In this document: piece after piece, positions 13,240-24,289 of the stretch | Numbering within the stretch: the first letter of the stretch is position 1 | Layout of the letters: each line of letters starts with the position of its first letter | Assembly: GCA_022841375.1 (NCBI GenBank) | Contig: JALHRQ010000001.1 | Span: 124,001 to 188,000, forward strand | DNA length: 64,000 bases | Direction of reading: 5' to 3' | Origin: Burkholderiales bacterium | GTDB taxonomy: Bacteria > Pseudomonadota > Gammaproteobacteria > Burkholderiales > SG8-41 | Position numbers and translations under genes: made by a program | The notes under the pieces: model-generated | The model's database searches: none | Told to the model about the DNA's origin: nothing | What the model saw: the letters and a program-made list of their open reading frames with translations, nothing else

Positions 13240-14484
13240 TCATGCAAATAATTTCTGTACGCGGCCGATCGATGCCACCAGCGCATCGACTTCGGCCATG
13301 GTGTTGTAAAACGCGAACGATGCGCGCGAGGTCGCCGGCACCTTGAAACGCTTCATCACCGGCTGTGCGCAGTGGTGTCCGGTACGGATCGCCACGCCGT
13401 CGTCGTTGAGCAGCGAGCCGACGTCGTGCGGGTGCACGCCTTCGAGCGCGAACGACAATACCGCAGCCTTTTTCTCGGCAGTCCCGATCAGGCGCACGCC
13501 GGGCACGCGGTTAAGCTGGTCCGTCGCGTAGTCGAGCAGATCGGTTTCGTGCGCCGCGATGCGCTCAATGCCGATGGCGCTGAGGTAATCAATCGCAGCA
13601 CCCAGCGTGATCGCTTCGCCGATGGGAGGCGTACCTGCTTCAAACTTGGCGGGAATCGGCGCGTAAGTGGTTTTTTCGAAGGTCACCGACAAAATCATGT
13701 CGCCGCCGCCCTTGAACGGCTGCATTTTTTCCAGCAGCGCGGCCTTGCCGTACAACACGCCGATTCCTGTAGGGCCGCAGAGCTTGTGGCCGGAGAAGGC
13801 GTAGAAGTCGCAATCAAGTTCCTGCACGTCAACCTTCAAATGCGGCGCCGCCTGCGCGCCGTCGACCAGCACCGGCACGCCGTGCTCATGCGCAATCGCG
13901 ATCATTTCCCTGACCGGCGTAATCGTGCCCAGCGCGTTTGACACATGGGTCATCGCCACGAACTTGGTGTTCACGTTGAACAACTTGCGATAGTCCTCGA
14001 CCAGCAGTTCGCCGCGGTCGTTGATCGGCACTACGCGGATCGTCACGCCCTTCTCTTCGGCAAGCATCTGCCAGGGCACGATATTCGAGTGATGCTCCAG
14101 CGTGGTGAGAATGATCTCGTCGCCGGCCTTGAAGAATTTGCGACCATAGCCCTGCGCCACCAGATTGATGCCGTCGGTGGTGCCGCTGGTGAAAATGCAC
14201 TCGCGCGATTCTTTTGCATTGATGAAGGCCTGGACCTTGTGCCGCGCCTTTTCGTATTCCGCAGTCGCCGTTTCCGACAGGTAGTGCACGGCGCGGTGGA
14301 TATTGGCGTGCTGCGCACTGCGGTATTTCACCCAGCGCTCGATGACCGGCTGCGGCATCTGACTCGATGCCGCATTATCCAGAAAAATCAATGGCTTACC
14401 ATTAACCTTCAGATCGAGGATCGGGAACTCCCGGCGCAGCGCAGCCACATCCAGCGGCGCCGCAAGTTTGTCACGCGCGCTCAT
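13240..14484 (-). CDS. sufS: Cysteine desulfurase SufS
   Basis: PLIFLDNAASSQMPQPVIE, FSGHKLCGPTGIGVLYGK, RTGHHCAQPVM. Confidence 0.96.
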   Translation of the reverse strand: MSARDKLAAPLDVAALRREFPILDLKVNGKPLIFLDNAASSQMPQPVIERWVKYRSAQHANIHRAVHYLSETATAEYEKARHKVQAFINAKESRECIFTSGTTDGINLVAQGYGRKFFKAGDEIILTTLEHHSNIVPWQMLAEEKGVTIRVVPINDRGELLVEDYRKLFNVNTKFVAMTHVSNALGTITPVREMIAIAHEHGVPVLVDGAQAAPHLKVDVQELDCDFYAFSGHKLCGPTGIGVLYGKAALLEKMQPFKGGGDMILSVTFEKTTYAPIPAKFEAGTPPIGEAITLGAAIDYLSAIGIERIAAHETDLLDYATDQLNRVPGVRLIGTAEKKAAVLSFALEGVHPHDVGSLLNDDGVAIRTGHHCAQPVMKRFKVPATSRASFAFYNTMAEVDALVASIGRVQKLFA

Positions 14485-15797
14485 ACGCCGGCCTCGGTGC
14501 GCGCCATCACCAGTTTCTCCAGCACGGCCACCAGCGACGGCACCGGAATGTGATCAATGATCTCGGCGCCAAACGCATAGGTCAGCAGGTTGCGCGCCTG
14601 CGCTTCCGGCAGACCGCGGCTTTTCAGATAAAACAGATGATCGGCATCGAGCTGGCCGACGGCAGCGCCGTGGGCGCACTTGACGTCATCGGCAAAAATT
14701 TCGAGCTGCGGCTTGGTATCCACATGCGCCTTGTCCGACAGCAGCAGGTTGCGGCTCTGTTGTGACGAATCGGTCAGCTGCGCGCCTTCGCGCACAAACA
14801 CCTTGCCGTTGAACACCGCATGGCCAGCGCCGCCGACGATGGTCTTGTGCGTCTGCTTGCAGGTGCCGTGCGGTTTGGTGTGATCCATCAGCGTGTGAGT
14901 ATCTGCAGTCTGCCGGCCGCCGATCAGCGCCAGGCCGTCGATTTCGATCTGCGCGCCCTCGCCTTGCTGGGTGATGTTCAGATTATTGCGCGACAGCCGC
15001 GCGCCCAGTGTCACCGCATGGGACTGGAAACGGGCATCCTTCGCCAGCGTCACCGCGCAGGTGCTGATATGAAAGGCTTTCTGGCTTTCACGCTGCAGCT
15101 TGATATGCCGCACCGATGCATTCGGCGCCACGGCGATTTCGGTCACCGCGTTGGTCAGATACGCCGCTTCACCGAGCGCGACATAATCCTCAATGACGCA
15201 GGCTTCAGCGCCGCCTTCGGCGACGATCAGGCAGCGCGGATAGGTGGCGACCCCATTGCCGGCGGCAACAAACAGCAAATGGATCGGCGCTTTCAGTTGG
15301 GCGTTGTTCGCCAGATGAATGAATACGCCGTGCTGCAGAAAAGCGGTATTCAGCGCGGTGAACAGATCATCACCGGCGGGCTCGTTACCAGCCAGCTTCC
15401 CCAGATGCGGCTCGACCAGCGCGGCATGCGATTTCAGCGCATCGGTCAACGCAATCACTGTCACGCCAGCGGGCAATGCCCCTCGCTGCGCCAGTTCCGG
15501 TGCCGGCACGCCATCGACGAACACCAGACTTATCGCCGCTTCCGGCACGGCATGGGCGGCAACATCGCCTGCCGAGACCTTGACCGCCGTGGTCACGGGC
15601 TGCACCTGCAGTTTGGTCAGCGGCGTCAGATCGGTGAAACGCCATTCTTCGTCACGCGTCGTCGGCACCGCCAGCGCATTGGCACGCTCCAGCGCCGCGG
15701 CACGACGTGCATCAAGCCACGCTGCAGGGCTTTTGGGCAGTGCACCGCTGCCGGCGAGCAGCGCCGCCACGTAGGGATGGGTGGCCGTAACGTTCAC
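14481..15797 (-). CDS. sufD: Fe-S cluster assembly protein SufD
   Basis: [14 protein letters not shown]-terminal [36 protein letters not shown]. Confidence 0.95.
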   Translation of the reverse strand: MNVTATHPYVAALLAGSGALPKSPAAWLDARRAAALERANALAVPTTRDEEWRFTDLTPLTKLQVQPVTTAVKVSAGDVAAHAVPEAAISLVFVDGVPAPELAQRGALPAGVTVIALTDALKSHAALVEPHLGKLAGNEPAGDDLFTALNTAFLQHGVFIHLANNAQLKAPIHLLFVAAGNGVATYPRCLIVAEGGAEACVIEDYVALGEAAYLTNAVTEIAVAPNASVRHIKLQRESQKAFHISTCAVTLAKDARFQSHAVTLGARLSRNNLNITQQGEGAQIEIDGLALIGGRQTADTHTLMDHTKPHGTCKQTHKTIVGGAGHAVFNGKVFVREGAQLTDSSQQSRNLLLSDKAHVDTKPQLEIFADDVKCAHGAAVGQLDADHLFYLKSRGLPEAQARNLLTYAFGAEIIDHIPVPSLVAVLEKLVMARTEAGV

Positions 15798-16588
15798 GCC
15801 ACAGCCTTTTTGCTTATTTTGTTATCTTCGAGCAGCCAGTCGTAACCACGTGATTCCAGTTCCAGCGCCAGTGACTTGTCGCCGGACTTGATGATGCGGC
15901 CGGCGGACATCACATGCACGTAATCGGGCGTAATGTAGTTGAGCAGGCGCTGGTAATGCGTCACCAGCACGCAGGCGTTGTCGGGCGTGAGCAGCTTGTT
16001 GACGCCGCCGGCAACCACGCGCAATGCGTCGATGTCGAGGCCGGAGTCGGTTTCATCAAGCAGCGACAGCTTCGGTTCGAGCAGGGCCATTTGCAGGATT
16101 TCGTTGCGCTTTTTTTCGCCGCCGGAAAAACCGTCATTGACGCTGCGGCTCAGAAACTCCGGATTCATTTCCAGCAATTTCATTTTGTCGCGTACCAGAT
16201 CGTCGAACTCCAGCGGGTCGAGTTCGTCCTTGCCGCGACCGCCCTGCACCGTGTTGTAGGCGAGGCGCAGGAAGGAGCTGTTGGTGACGCCGGGGATTTC
16301 CACCGGATACTGGAAGCCGAGAAAAATGCCGGCGCGGGCACGTTCATCGGACCCCAGTGCAAACAAATCCTTGCCCTCAAACAGCACTTCACCGCCTTTG
16401 ACCACATAGGCCGGATGCCCCGCCAGCACCTTGGCGAAGGTGCTCTTGCCGGAGCCGTTGGGCCCCATGATCGCGTGCACTTCGCCGGCACGCACGGTGA
16501 GGTTGATACCCTTGAGGATATCCACCCCCGCGACGGTCGCCGTCAGGTCGCGGACTTCGAGAATTGTTTTTGCGTTCGCGTTGATCAT
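15794..16588 (-). CDS. sufC: Fe-S cluster assembly ATPase SufC
   Basis: [56 protein letters not shown]. Confidence 0.97.
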   Translation of the reverse strand: MINANAKTILEVRDLTATVAGVDILKGINLTVRAGEVHAIMGPNGSGKSTFAKVLAGHPAYVVKGGEVLFEGKDLFALGSDERARAGIFLGFQYPVEIPGVTNSSFLRLAYNTVQGGRGKDELDPLEFDDLVRDKMKLLEMNPEFLSRSVNDGFSGGEKKRNEILQMALLEPKLSLLDETDSGLDIDALRVVAGGVNKLLTPDNACVLVTHYQRLLNYITPDYVHVMSAGRIIKSGDKSLALELESRGYDWLLEDNKISKKAVA

Positions 16589-16613
16589 GTTATTTAAAAC
16601 CTAAAACCTTTTT

Positions 16614-16736
16614 AGCCACAGAGGGCACAGAGATCACAGAGAAAACCGTTGTTCATTTCGCCACCAAGACACGTAACTGGCATCAGAGACTCAACATTCC
16701 TCAAAACTCTCTGTGTTCTCTGTGTCCTCTGTGGCT
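16614..16736. repeat. CACAGAG inverted-repeat element, copy 2 (between sufC and sufB)
   Basis: AGCCACAGAGGGCACAGAGATCACAGAGAA ... CTCTCTGTGTTCTCTGTGTCCTCTGTGGCT, longer loop than copy 1. Confidence 0.9.
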
Positions 16737-16759
16737 GCTTTTGAATTTGCCTTTCAGCT

Positions 16760-18193
16760 CTACCCCACACTACCTTCCAATTTCAAACCGAGCAGCTTGG
16801 TCGCCTCGACGGCGAACTCCATCGGCAGTTGCTGGAAAACGTCCTTGCAGAAGCCGTTGATGATCATCGACACCGCTTCTTCGGTGGGGATCCCGCGGCT
16901 CTGAAAATAAAACAACTGGTCTTCGCCGATCTTCGACGTGGTGGCTTCGTGCTCCACTTTTGCCGTCGGATTGTTGACCTGGATATACGGAAAAGTGTTG
17001 GCTCCGCACTGGGTACCGATCAGCATGGAATCGCATTGCGAAAAGTTGCGCGCGCCGTCCGCCTTCGCGCCGATCTTCACCAGACCGCGGTAGCTGTTGT
17101 TGGAGCGCCCGGCCGAGATGCCCTTGCTGATGATCGTGCTTTTGGTATTTTTGCCGATGTGGATCATCTTGGTGCCGGTATCGGCCTGCTGCATGTGGTT
17201 TGTCAGCGCTACCGAATAAAACTCGCCGATCGAGTTGTCGCCGAGCAAAACGCACGACGGGTATTTCCAGGTGATCGCCGAACCGGTCTCCACCTGAGTC
17301 CAGGAAATCTTCGAGTTATGCCCCTTGCACAGCCCGCGCTTGGTGACGAAGTTGTAAATGCCGCCGACGCCGTTCTCGTCCCCCGCGTACCAGTTCTGCA
17401 CCGTTGAATATTTGATGTCGGCATCGTCCAGCGCCACCAGCTCGACCACCGCCGCATGCAATTGATTGGTATCGAATTGCGGCGCGGTGCAGCCTTCAAG
17501 GTATGACACCTTGGCGCCTTCTTCAGCAATGATCAGCGTGCGTTCGAACTGTCCGGAATCCTGGGTATTGATGCGAAAGTAGGTCGACAGGTCCATCGGG
17601 CATTTGACGCCCTTGGGAATAAAGCAGAATGAGCCGTCGGTGAACACCGCGGAGTTGAGCGCGGCGTAAAAATTGTCTCCAGCCGGCACCACCGAACCCA
17701 TATATTTTTTGACCAGTTCCGGATGGTTGTGCACGGCCTCGGAAATGGAGCAGAAAATGATGCCGACTTCGGCGAGCTTTTCCTTGTACGTCGTGGTCAC
17801 CGACACCGAATCAAAAATCACATCGACCGCAACGCCGGCCAGCGCTGCGCGCTCGTGCATCGGTACGCCAAGTTTCTCGAAAGTCCGCAGCAGTTCGGGA
17901 TCGACCTCATCCATGCTCAGTTTCTTTTTCGGCTTGGGTGCGGCGTAATAGCTGATCGCCTGGAAATCGATTTTCGGGTAATGCACGTTCGGCCACTGCG
18001 GCTCGGTCATGGTCAGCCAGTGACGATAGGCCTGCAAACGAAACTCGAGCAGCCATTCCGGCTCGTTCTTTTTCGCCGAAATCATGCGAATGGTGTCTTC
18101 GCTCAGACCCTTGGGCGCCGACTCGGACTCGATGTCAGTGACAAAGCCGTGTTTGTACGGCTGGCTGACGAGGTTGTCTAAAACGGTGCTCAT
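16760..18193 (-). CDS. sufB: Fe-S cluster assembly protein SufB
   Basis: [65 protein letters not shown]; ~477 aa. Confidence 0.96.
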   Translation of the reverse strand: MSTVLDNLVSQPYKHGFVTDIESESAPKGLSEDTIRMISAKKNEPEWLLEFRLQAYRHWLTMTEPQWPNVHYPKIDFQAISYYAAPKPKKKLSMDEVDPELLRTFEKLGVPMHERAALAGVAVDVIFDSVSVTTTYKEKLAEVGIIFCSISEAVHNHPELVKKYMGSVVPAGDNFYAALNSAVFTDGSFCFIPKGVKCPMDLSTYFRINTQDSGQFERTLIIAEEGAKVSYLEGCTAPQFDTNQLHAAVVELVALDDADIKYSTVQNWYAGDENGVGGIYNFVTKRGLCKGHNSKISWTQVETGSAITWKYPSCVLLGDNSIGEFYSVALTNHMQQADTGTKMIHIGKNTKSTIISKGISAGRSNNSYRGLVKIGAKADGARNFSQCDSMLIGTQCGANTFPYIQVNNPTAKVEHEATTSKIGEDQLFYFQSRGIPTEEAVSMIINGFCKDVFQQLPMEFAVEATKLLGLKLEGSVG

Positions 18194-18236
18194 GAATGCA
18201 TCCTGAAAATCGGGGTAAGGGTGATCAGGGCTTGGT

Positions 18237-18572
18237 TCAGCCGCCCGCCTTGACCGTAAAGCTTTCACCGCAGCCGCAGGTAGCGTCGACGTTGGGATTT
18301 TCGAGCTTGAACGTTTGCTTCAAACCATCACGCACATAGTCGACGGTGGAACCGTTAAGAAACTCCAGACTTTCGCCATCGACCACCAGTTTGGCGTCGT
18401 GCGCTTCGAATACCTGATCAGTGCCCTGCACCGCATCGGCGTAGTCGTAGGTGTAAGCCCAGCCCGAGCAACCGGTTTTTTTCACGCCCACGCGCAGGCC
18501 CAGCCCTTTGCCGCGTTTGGCGAGCTGCGCCTTGATCTGCTTTGCTGCACTTTCCGTCAGTTGCAATTTCAT
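18237..18572 (-). CDS. HesB/IscA-family Fe-S assembly protein (SufA/IscA)
   Basis: [36 protein letters not shown]. Confidence 0.93.
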   Translation of the reverse strand: MKLQLTESAAKQIKAQLAKRGKGLGLRVGVKKTGCSGWAYTYDYADAVQGTDQVFEAHDAKLVVDGESLEFLNGSTVDYVRDGLKQTFKLENPNVDATCGCGESFTVKAGG

Positions 18573-18592
18573 TTCAGACTCCCGGATTTCAA

Positions 18593-19738
18593 TCAGACCG
18601 CAACGGCCTGCATCGTGCGCAGCCGCTGCATCACACCCGCCAGCGCCTGCAAAAATCCATCCACCTGTTCCGCGGAATTGGCCGCCCCCAGTGAAAAACG
18701 CACGGCGCCGCGCGCCAGTTCAGGCGCAACGCCCATCGCCAGCAGCGTGCCGGACGGCGCGTTGTCGGTGCTGGAACAGGCTGCGCCTGAGCCCACCGCA
18801 TACCCAACCTTGTCGAGTTCGATCACCAGCGCCTCGCCGTGTATGCCGCGAAACGCGAAATAAGAAGTATTGGGCAGCCGCGGCACGTTTGCGCCAAAAA
18901 TCATCGCGCCCATGCCGGTCAATCCGCGTTCCAGCCGCTCGCGCAATGCAGCCAGCCGCGGTGCCAGCTCCTGCAATCGCGATGCCGCAATTTCACAAGC
19001 CGCGCCAAAGCCGACAATCGCCGGCACGTTTTCGGTGCCGCCGCGCAAACCGCGTTCCTGGCCACCACCGGCAAGCACCGCGCGTAAATCGAGCCGCTTG
19101 TCGACCACCAGCGCACCCACGCCCTTGGGGCCGTAAATTTTGTGCGCCGACAGCGTCAGCGCCCGCACATTCAGCGCTGCAAATTCCACCGGGATCTTGC
19201 CCAGCGCCTGCACCGCATCGGTATGCATGATCGCGCCGGCGCGTTTTGCCCGTTCCCCCACGGCTGCAATATCCTGGATCACGCCAGTTTCATTGTTGGC
19301 GAGCATCACCGACATCAGCGCCGTTTTTTCGGCCAGCGCGGCATCCACGTCATTGAGGTCAATGGCGCCGTCGCGGGTCACTTTCAGCTTGCGGAATTTC
19401 CAGCCCTGGCGCACCAGATCCTGCGCCGGTGCGGTAACACAGGGATGCTCAATGCTGCTGACTGCGATCTGACCCGGCTCCATGCCTGCGGCCATGCCGC
19501 GGATGAACAGGTTGTTGGCTTCGGTGCCGCCGCTGGTAAACACCACTTGCGCCGGCTGCGCGCCGACAATCGCCGCCACCTGCTCGCGTGCGCGATCGAC
19601 TGCCGTGTGCGCGACCGTGCCGAACTCATGGCGGCTGGACGCATTGCCGCACTGCTCGCGCAGGAACGGCATCATCGCCTCCAGCACGCGCGCATCCAGC
19701 GGCGTCGAAGCGTTGTGGTCGAAATAGACGTGCGACAT
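18593..19738 (-). CDS. NifS/IscS-type cysteine desulfurase
   Basis: VYFDHNASTPLDARVLEAMMPFL, LSAHKIYGPKGVGALVV, GSGAACSSTDNAPSGTLLAMGV. Confidence 0.94.
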   Translation of the reverse strand: MSHVYFDHNASTPLDARVLEAMMPFLREQCGNASSRHEFGTVAHTAVDRAREQVAAIVGAQPAQVVFTSGGTEANNLFIRGMAAGMEPGQIAVSSIEHPCVTAPAQDLVRQGWKFRKLKVTRDGAIDLNDVDAALAEKTALMSVMLANNETGVIQDIAAVGERAKRAGAIMHTDAVQALGKIPVEFAALNVRALTLSAHKIYGPKGVGALVVDKRLDLRAVLAGGGQERGLRGGTENVPAIVGFGAACEIAASRLQELAPRLAALRERLERGLTGMGAMIFGANVPRLPNTSYFAFRGIHGEALVIELDKVGYAVGSGAACSSTDNAPSGTLLAMGVAPELARGAVRFSLGAANSAEQVDGFLQALAGVMQRLRTMQAVAV

Positions 19739-19762
19739 GGGGAAAGAAGCGGCAAAACCCGG

Positions 19763-20239
19763 TCAGGCGGTAACCGCGTCCTGCTTGCGCGCGACCTTGC
19801 GCATATCGTGAACCGGCGCAATACCCGCTTCCTTGGCGCGCTGGTTCTCCACCAGTTGGCGCAGCGTCACTGAGCCGAGATAATCAAAAATGCGCTCGTT
19901 AAGGTTGGCCCACAAGTCATGCGTCAGGCACTTTTCGTCATCCTTGCAGTTTTCCTTGCCGGCACACTGTGTTGCATCGATCGGTTCATCGACCGCGAGA
20001 ATGATTTCGGCCACCGTCAGTAGCGACATGTCGCGTGCCAGGCAATAACCGCCACCGGGTCCGCGCACCGAATCCACAATCTGCCGGCGCCGCAATTTGC
20101 CGAACAGCTGTTCCAGGTACGAGAGCGAGATGCGCTGCCGCCCGCTGATTTCGGCCAGTGTCACCGGCCCCGTGCCGTGACGCATGCCCAGATCCACCAT
20201 AGCGGTGACTGCAAATCGGCCTTTAGTCGTCAGTCTCAT
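19763..20239 (-). CDS. iscR: Rrf2-family [2Fe-2S] transcriptional regulator IscR
   Basis: MRLTTKGRFAVTAMVDLGMR; ligand pattern CAGKENCKDDEKCLTH (C-x5-C-x5-C-x2-H) as in IscR. Confidence 0.94.
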   Translation of the reverse strand: MRLTTKGRFAVTAMVDLGMRHGTGPVTLAEISGRQRISLSYLEQLFGKLRRRQIVDSVRGPGGGYCLARDMSLLTVAEIILAVDEPIDATQCAGKENCKDDEKCLTHDLWANLNERIFDYLGSVTLRQLVENQRAKEAGIAPVHDMRKVARKQDAVTA

Positions 20240-20322
20240 ATAGCACCTCAAATAATCATTTAAAAACAAATACTTATTAATAACCCTCAATTGCCCAAGA
20301 CAATGTCCTACCAACACACTCA

Positions 20323-20355
20323 AGTATAGATAAACCCCGGGATTTAGTCAACTAT
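20323..20355 (-). promoter_or_regulatory. sigma70-like promoter of the iscR-suf operon with overlapping IscR type-1-like half-site
   Basis: Minus strand: TTGACT (20346-20351) - 17 nt - TATACT (20323-20328); ATAGTTGACTAAAT (20342-20355) matches the half-site of ATASYYGACTRWWWYAGTCRRSTAT. Confidence 0.75.
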
Positions 20356-21066
20356 GCGATTAAGGCTGCCGGCGTCGAGTTTGGACTGTTCGGCCCCTTC
20401 AATTTGCAGTCCCAGGCGTTTCAGTTCAGCAAGAATCTGGTCGATGCGCTGATCGGTTTCAGCGCTGTGATCAATCAGCGCGTGCATTGCCCGCGCAACC
20501 GGGTCGTTGGCGTCACGCGCCACTGCGTAGGCAGCAAAGCCTGCTGTCGATTCGTGGGACTCCACCAGCCGCGCCGGTATGCCGATAGCAGTGGCGTGAT
20601 CCGGAACATCTTTCACCACCACGGCATTGGAACCGATTTTCGCCTGCTCTCCGATGATGATCGGCCCCAGCACTTTTGCGCCGGCACCAATGACCACGCC
20701 GTTTTTCAGTGTCGGATGACGTTTGCCCTTGTTCCAGGTGGTGCCACCGAGCGTGACGCCGTGATAGATGGTGCAGTCGTCGCCGATCTCCGCGGTTTCA
20801 CCGATGACGACGCCCATGCCGTGATCGATAAAAAAGCGCCGGCCGATGCGCGCGCCGGGATGAATTTCGATGCCGGTGAGCCAGCGTGCGCCGTGCGCAA
20901 CCCAGCGGCCCAGCCATTTAAAGCCGTGAGTCCACAGCCCGTGCGATACACGGTGGGCCAGCAACGCATGGAAACCCGGGTAACAAGTCACCACTTCCCA
21001 ACTGCTGCGCGCAGCGGGGTCGCGTTCAAAAACGACGGTGATTTCTTCCTTGATACGCTCAAACAT
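20344..21066 (-). CDS. cysE: Serine O-acetyltransferase
   Basis: [53 protein letters not shown] hexapeptide repeats. Confidence 0.96.
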   Translation of the reverse strand: MFERIKEEITVVFERDPAARSSWEVVTCYPGFHALLAHRVSHGLWTHGFKWLGRWVAHGARWLTGIEIHPGARIGRRFFIDHGMGVVIGETAEIGDDCTIYHGVTLGGTTWNKGKRHPTLKNGVVIGAGAKVLGPIIIGEQAKIGSNAVVVKDVPDHATAIGIPARLVESHESTAGFAAYAVARDANDPVARAMHALIDHSAETDQRIDQILAELKRLGLQIEGAEQSKLDAGSLNRIVD

Positions 21067-21175
21067 TAGCGTGACCTGAACAATGGGGTATTCGTGCGAA
21101 GAAGCCTACTATTTTAATCAGGATTTCAGGGTGGCGGAAAATCCTTTTGTAAACATGAGGTTAATAACCCCACAT

Positions 21176-21907
21176 TTAATCCCGCTTTTTGGAGGTGATC
21201 AGGCTGCTGAGGATTCCGCGCAGGATATTGACCTCCTCCACCTGCAGGCGCGAGCGGGCAAACAGCCGGCGCAAGCGCAGCATCAGTTTGCGCGGGTGCG
21301 CCGGATTGAGGAACCCGGTCTGGGTCATGGTGCTTTCCAGATGACCGAAAAAGGCTTCGACTTCTTCGTGCGTGGCCAGCCGTTCATCCTTGGGCACCGG
21401 CAATGCGCCACCGCAGGCGAGCCGCAGTTCATAACAAAACACCTGCACTGCGGCCGCCACGTTCAACGACGAGAATTCCGGATCAACCGGTATGCTCGCC
21501 AGCAGATTGCAGCGCCCGACCTCGTCATTGCTGAGCCCGGAAGTTTCATTGCCGAAGACAAAAGCGACGGGGTGAGACTGGGCCACAGCAGCCGCCTGGG
21601 CCGCCGCCGCGCGTACATCGACCATCGGCACCGCGACATCGCGGCTGCGCGCCGAGCAGGCAACCGCGAATGTGGTGCCCAGCAAAGCCTCATCCAGCGT
21701 GGCGCACACCCGCACTGTTTCCAGCACATCGGTTGCGCCGACGGCGAACCATTGCGTCTGCGGATCCGGATAACGTTGCGGATTGACCAGCGCAAGGTCG
21801 GTGATGCCCATCGTACGCATCGCCCGCGCCGCCGATCCGATGTTGCCGGGGTGTGCGGTGTTGCAGAGGACGATGCGAATATTTTTGAGTGGGTCAGTCG
21901 GGATCAC
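21176..21907 (-). CDS. trmJ: tRNA (cytidine/uridine-2'-O-)-methyltransferase TrmJ
   Basis: [51 protein letters not shown]. Confidence 0.94.
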   Translation of the reverse strand: MIPTDPLKNIRIVLCNTAHPGNIGSAARAMRTMGITDLALVNPQRYPDPQTQWFAVGATDVLETVRVCATLDEALLGTTFAVACSARSRDVAVPMVDVRAAAAQAAAVAQSHPVAFVFGNETSGLSNDEVGRCNLLASIPVDPEFSSLNVAAAVQVFCYELRLACGGALPVPKDERLATHEEVEAFFGHLESTMTQTGFLNPAHPRKLMLRLRRLFARSRLQVEEVNILRGILSSLITSKKRD

Positions 21908-22038
21908 GTAAAATACGGCCGGTCACGCCGGTCCGGAATGATGTTGACAGTTTGATCGCATCTCCGTCCGCTGGCGCAGACAGCCGTTTTTTGCTCTTCG
22001 CTGTTTCGCTCTTTTTAAATCACTCATCGCAGCCCACC

Positions 22039-22836
22039 ATGCATCCAATGCTCAATATCGCGGTCAAGGCCGCGCGCCGCGCCGGTGGCATCATCAACCG
22101 GGCAGGGCGGAATCTTGATGTCATCGCCGTCAAGGAAAAATCCGCGAACGACTTTGTCTCGGAGGTGGACCGCGAAGCCGAAAGAGCAATCATCCAGACG
22201 CTGCGTGAAGCCTATCCGGCGCATGCGATTTTAGCAGAGGAGTCGGGCGCCTCCGGCAAATCAGACTACGTGTGGATCATCGATCCGCTCGACGGCACCA
22301 CCAACTTCCTCCACGGCTTTCCGCAATACGCGGTGTCGATTGCCATGTCACACAAAGGGGTGCTCACCCACGCCGTGGTTTACGATCCCGGCCGCAACGA
22401 CCTGTTCACCGCCAGCAAGGGCGCCGGCGCCTATCTGAACGACACCCGCATCCGCGTCAGCAAACGCGCGCACCTGCAACCCGCGCTGATCGGCACCGGT
22501 TTTCCGTACCGCCAGCTTGAAAATCTGGAAGCCTATATCGGCATGATGCGCGACATCATCAAACACACCGCCGGAATTCGTCGACCAGGTTCGGCCGCCC
22601 TTGATCTGGCCTACGTTGCCGCGGGCAGGCTCGACGGCTTCTGGGAAATGGGACTGAGCAAGTGGGATATTGCCGCGGGTGCGCTGCTGATCACCGAAGC
22701 CGGCGGCCTCGTCGGCGACCTGCAGGGCAACGATGGTTATATGGAAAAAGGCAACATCGTCGCCGGCAATCCGAAAGTTTTTGCGCAACTGCTGCCGCTG
22801 ATCGCGCCGCACCTGACCCCGGCGCTGAAGGCCTGA
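22039..22836 (+). CDS. suhB: Inositol monophosphatase family protein SuhB
   Basis: [69 protein letters not shown]. Confidence 0.95.
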   Translation: MHPMLNIAVKAARRAGGIINRAGRNLDVIAVKEKSANDFVSEVDREAERAIIQTLREAYPAHAILAEESGASGKSDYVWIIDPLDGTTNFLHGFPQYAVSIAMSHKGVLTHAVVYDPGRNDLFTASKGAGAYLNDTRIRVSKRAHLQPALIGTGFPYRQLENLEAYIGMMRDIIKHTAGIRRPGSAALDLAYVAAGRLDGFWEMGLSKWDIAAGALLITEAGGLVGDLQGNDGYMEKGNIVAGNPKVFAQLLPLIAPHLTPALKA

Positions 22837-22855
22837 CGACAGCTCGACCGCCGTA

Positions 22856-23551
22856 TCAGTTGTTCATCATCGCGCGCAGTTGGGCCGCACGCGGCGAGCG
22901 CATCTGTTCCAGCGCCTTGAGCGCCTCGCGCGCATCGGCATTGCGCGCCAGCCGCAGCGACGCGAGACCCAGACCGAACCACGCATCAGCGTAATTCGAA
23001 TCAATCGCCAGCGCGCGGCGATAGGCCGCCGCGGCGGGCACATACCGCGCGAGACCGCTGTTGGCTTCGCCCAGCAACTGATAAGTCACCGGCGACTCGC
23101 GCACCACCAGCAGCGCGCGCTCCAGCGTGGTCACCGCCCGCTCCGGCTGGCCGGCCGCGCGCTGGGTTTCTGCCAGAAAGTGGTAACCCGTCGCATCATC
23201 CGGCGCCATCCGCACCAGTTCGCTGAAATGGGCTATCGCCCGCGGGTAATCCCGCAATTGAGAGCGCGCATAACCGGCGACCACCCGCCATTCGGCGCTG
23301 AACGCATCCTTGGCAATATTGTCCTCGGCAAATTTCGCCAATCCCGCCCAGTCGCCCTGCTTTTCAAGTTCTGAAACGCGCTGGCGGTTGGCGTCCGGCA
23401 CACCCTGCATATGGCCGAGCAGAACCGACGCGGTGCCATCGGGCACCAATGCGTTGAGCAACATCTGTTGCGGCGTACACGCCACGCACAGTGACAGCAT
23501 CAGCACTGCCGGAAAAAACCGCATTGGAATACGCGCTTGCGAAAGATTCAT
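22856..23551 (-). CDS. TPR-repeat putative lipoprotein
   Basis: Lipobox-like LSLCVAC; TPR-like units (AIAHFSELVRMAPDDATGYHFLAETQRAAGQPERAV). Confidence 0.8.
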   Translation of the reverse strand: MNLSQARIPMRFFPAVLMLSLCVACTPQQMLLNALVPDGTASVLLGHMQGVPDANRQRVSELEKQGDWAGLAKFAEDNIAKDAFSAEWRVVAGYARSQLRDYPRAIAHFSELVRMAPDDATGYHFLAETQRAAGQPERAVTTLERALLVVRESPVTYQLLGEANSGLARYVPAAAAYRRALAIDSNYADAWFGLGLASLRLARNADAREALKALEQMRSPRAAQLRAMMNN

Positions 23552-23845
23552 GGCCTAATCATATCAACCATGTACGCGCTAAAGGCACACCTTTGAACGA
23601 GACGATCAGACACTGCGCTCAACGTGGCTGCTCATTGCGGCAGTTCAGTTGCTCAATCCGCGCATAAAGGTTGATTGCCACCCCCAGCAATATGAAAACC
23701 ACACGTTCTAAATCCAGCAATCGTCCCCAGTGTATTACCCAGTAAAATCTGTCATTAATTAGCAACTAGAAACATTTTTGCAGATCCTTTTCCGTATTTA
23801 GGCATTCCCGCACCTAAACCTCATCAAGTCATTGCATCCCCTCTT

Positions 23846-23908
23846 ATGAATCAAGCAGTTACCCACACCCCGATGATGCAGCAGCGTAGTCAACGCTTAT
23901 GCTGGTGA
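23846..23908 (+). pseudogene. mutS: Orphaned 5' end of mutS left of the integrated element
   Basis: ATGAATCAAGCAGTTACCCACACCCCGATGATGCAGCAG.. = MNQAVTHTPMMQQ, followed by RSQRLCW*. HTPMMQQ matches the intact mutS at 39904-39924. Confidence 0.88.
23873..23883. other. attL core
   Basis: ATGATGCAGCA, identical to 39913-39923. Confidence 0.8.
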
Positions 23909-23940
23909 TTTAACAGGGAAAGTTTTTAGGCTCTCGCAAA

Positions 23941-23964
23941 ACCTATACCGCCACCTATACCGGC
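23941..23964. repeat. Tandem 12-bp repeats ACCTATACCGCC/ACCTATACCGGC (putative integrase arm sites)
   Basis: Copies at 23941 and 23953; related copies near the right end at 39697 (inverted), 39737, 39749. Confidence 0.65.
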
Positions 23965-24270
23965 ATGAAAACATCCGAACAAATCCGACGCATCGCGGAC
24001 GAGATGGAAAGCGAACTTAAGGCGCACGAAATGCCGGACGCCAACCCACAACTTATTGGCCGGCTTCGTTTTCTCCGATCACCACTCGGCGCACTAGACA
24101 CCTATGCATCTGAGAAAGCCGGCGATCTAACGGCAAAAGCCGAAATTTTCTACAGTGCGCGCAAGCATTGGGATTACCCCGGGGGCACAGCGCTGCTGCG
24201 CGCCCAAATGTTTGCACTGCTTGATCGCATCCGCGGTGTCGCCGACACCCGCGAACGTAACGGGGGCTGA
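23965..24270 (+). CDS. Hypothetical protein (element)
   Basis: 101 aa MKTSEQIRRIADEMESELKAHEMPDANPQLIGRLRF...; only plausible plus-strand gene in the element. Confidence 0.5.
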   Translation: MKTSEQIRRIADEMESELKAHEMPDANPQLIGRLRFLRSPLGALDTYASEKAGDLTAKAEIFYSARKHWDYPGGTALLRAQMFALLDRIRGVADTRERNGG

Positions 24271-24289
24271 ACCCGCGAGACGGTTGGGT

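Noticed and set aside
23560-23845. tRNA gene as integration target
   Set aside because: No tRNA-like cloverleaf recognised near either end; the target is the mutS coding sequence.
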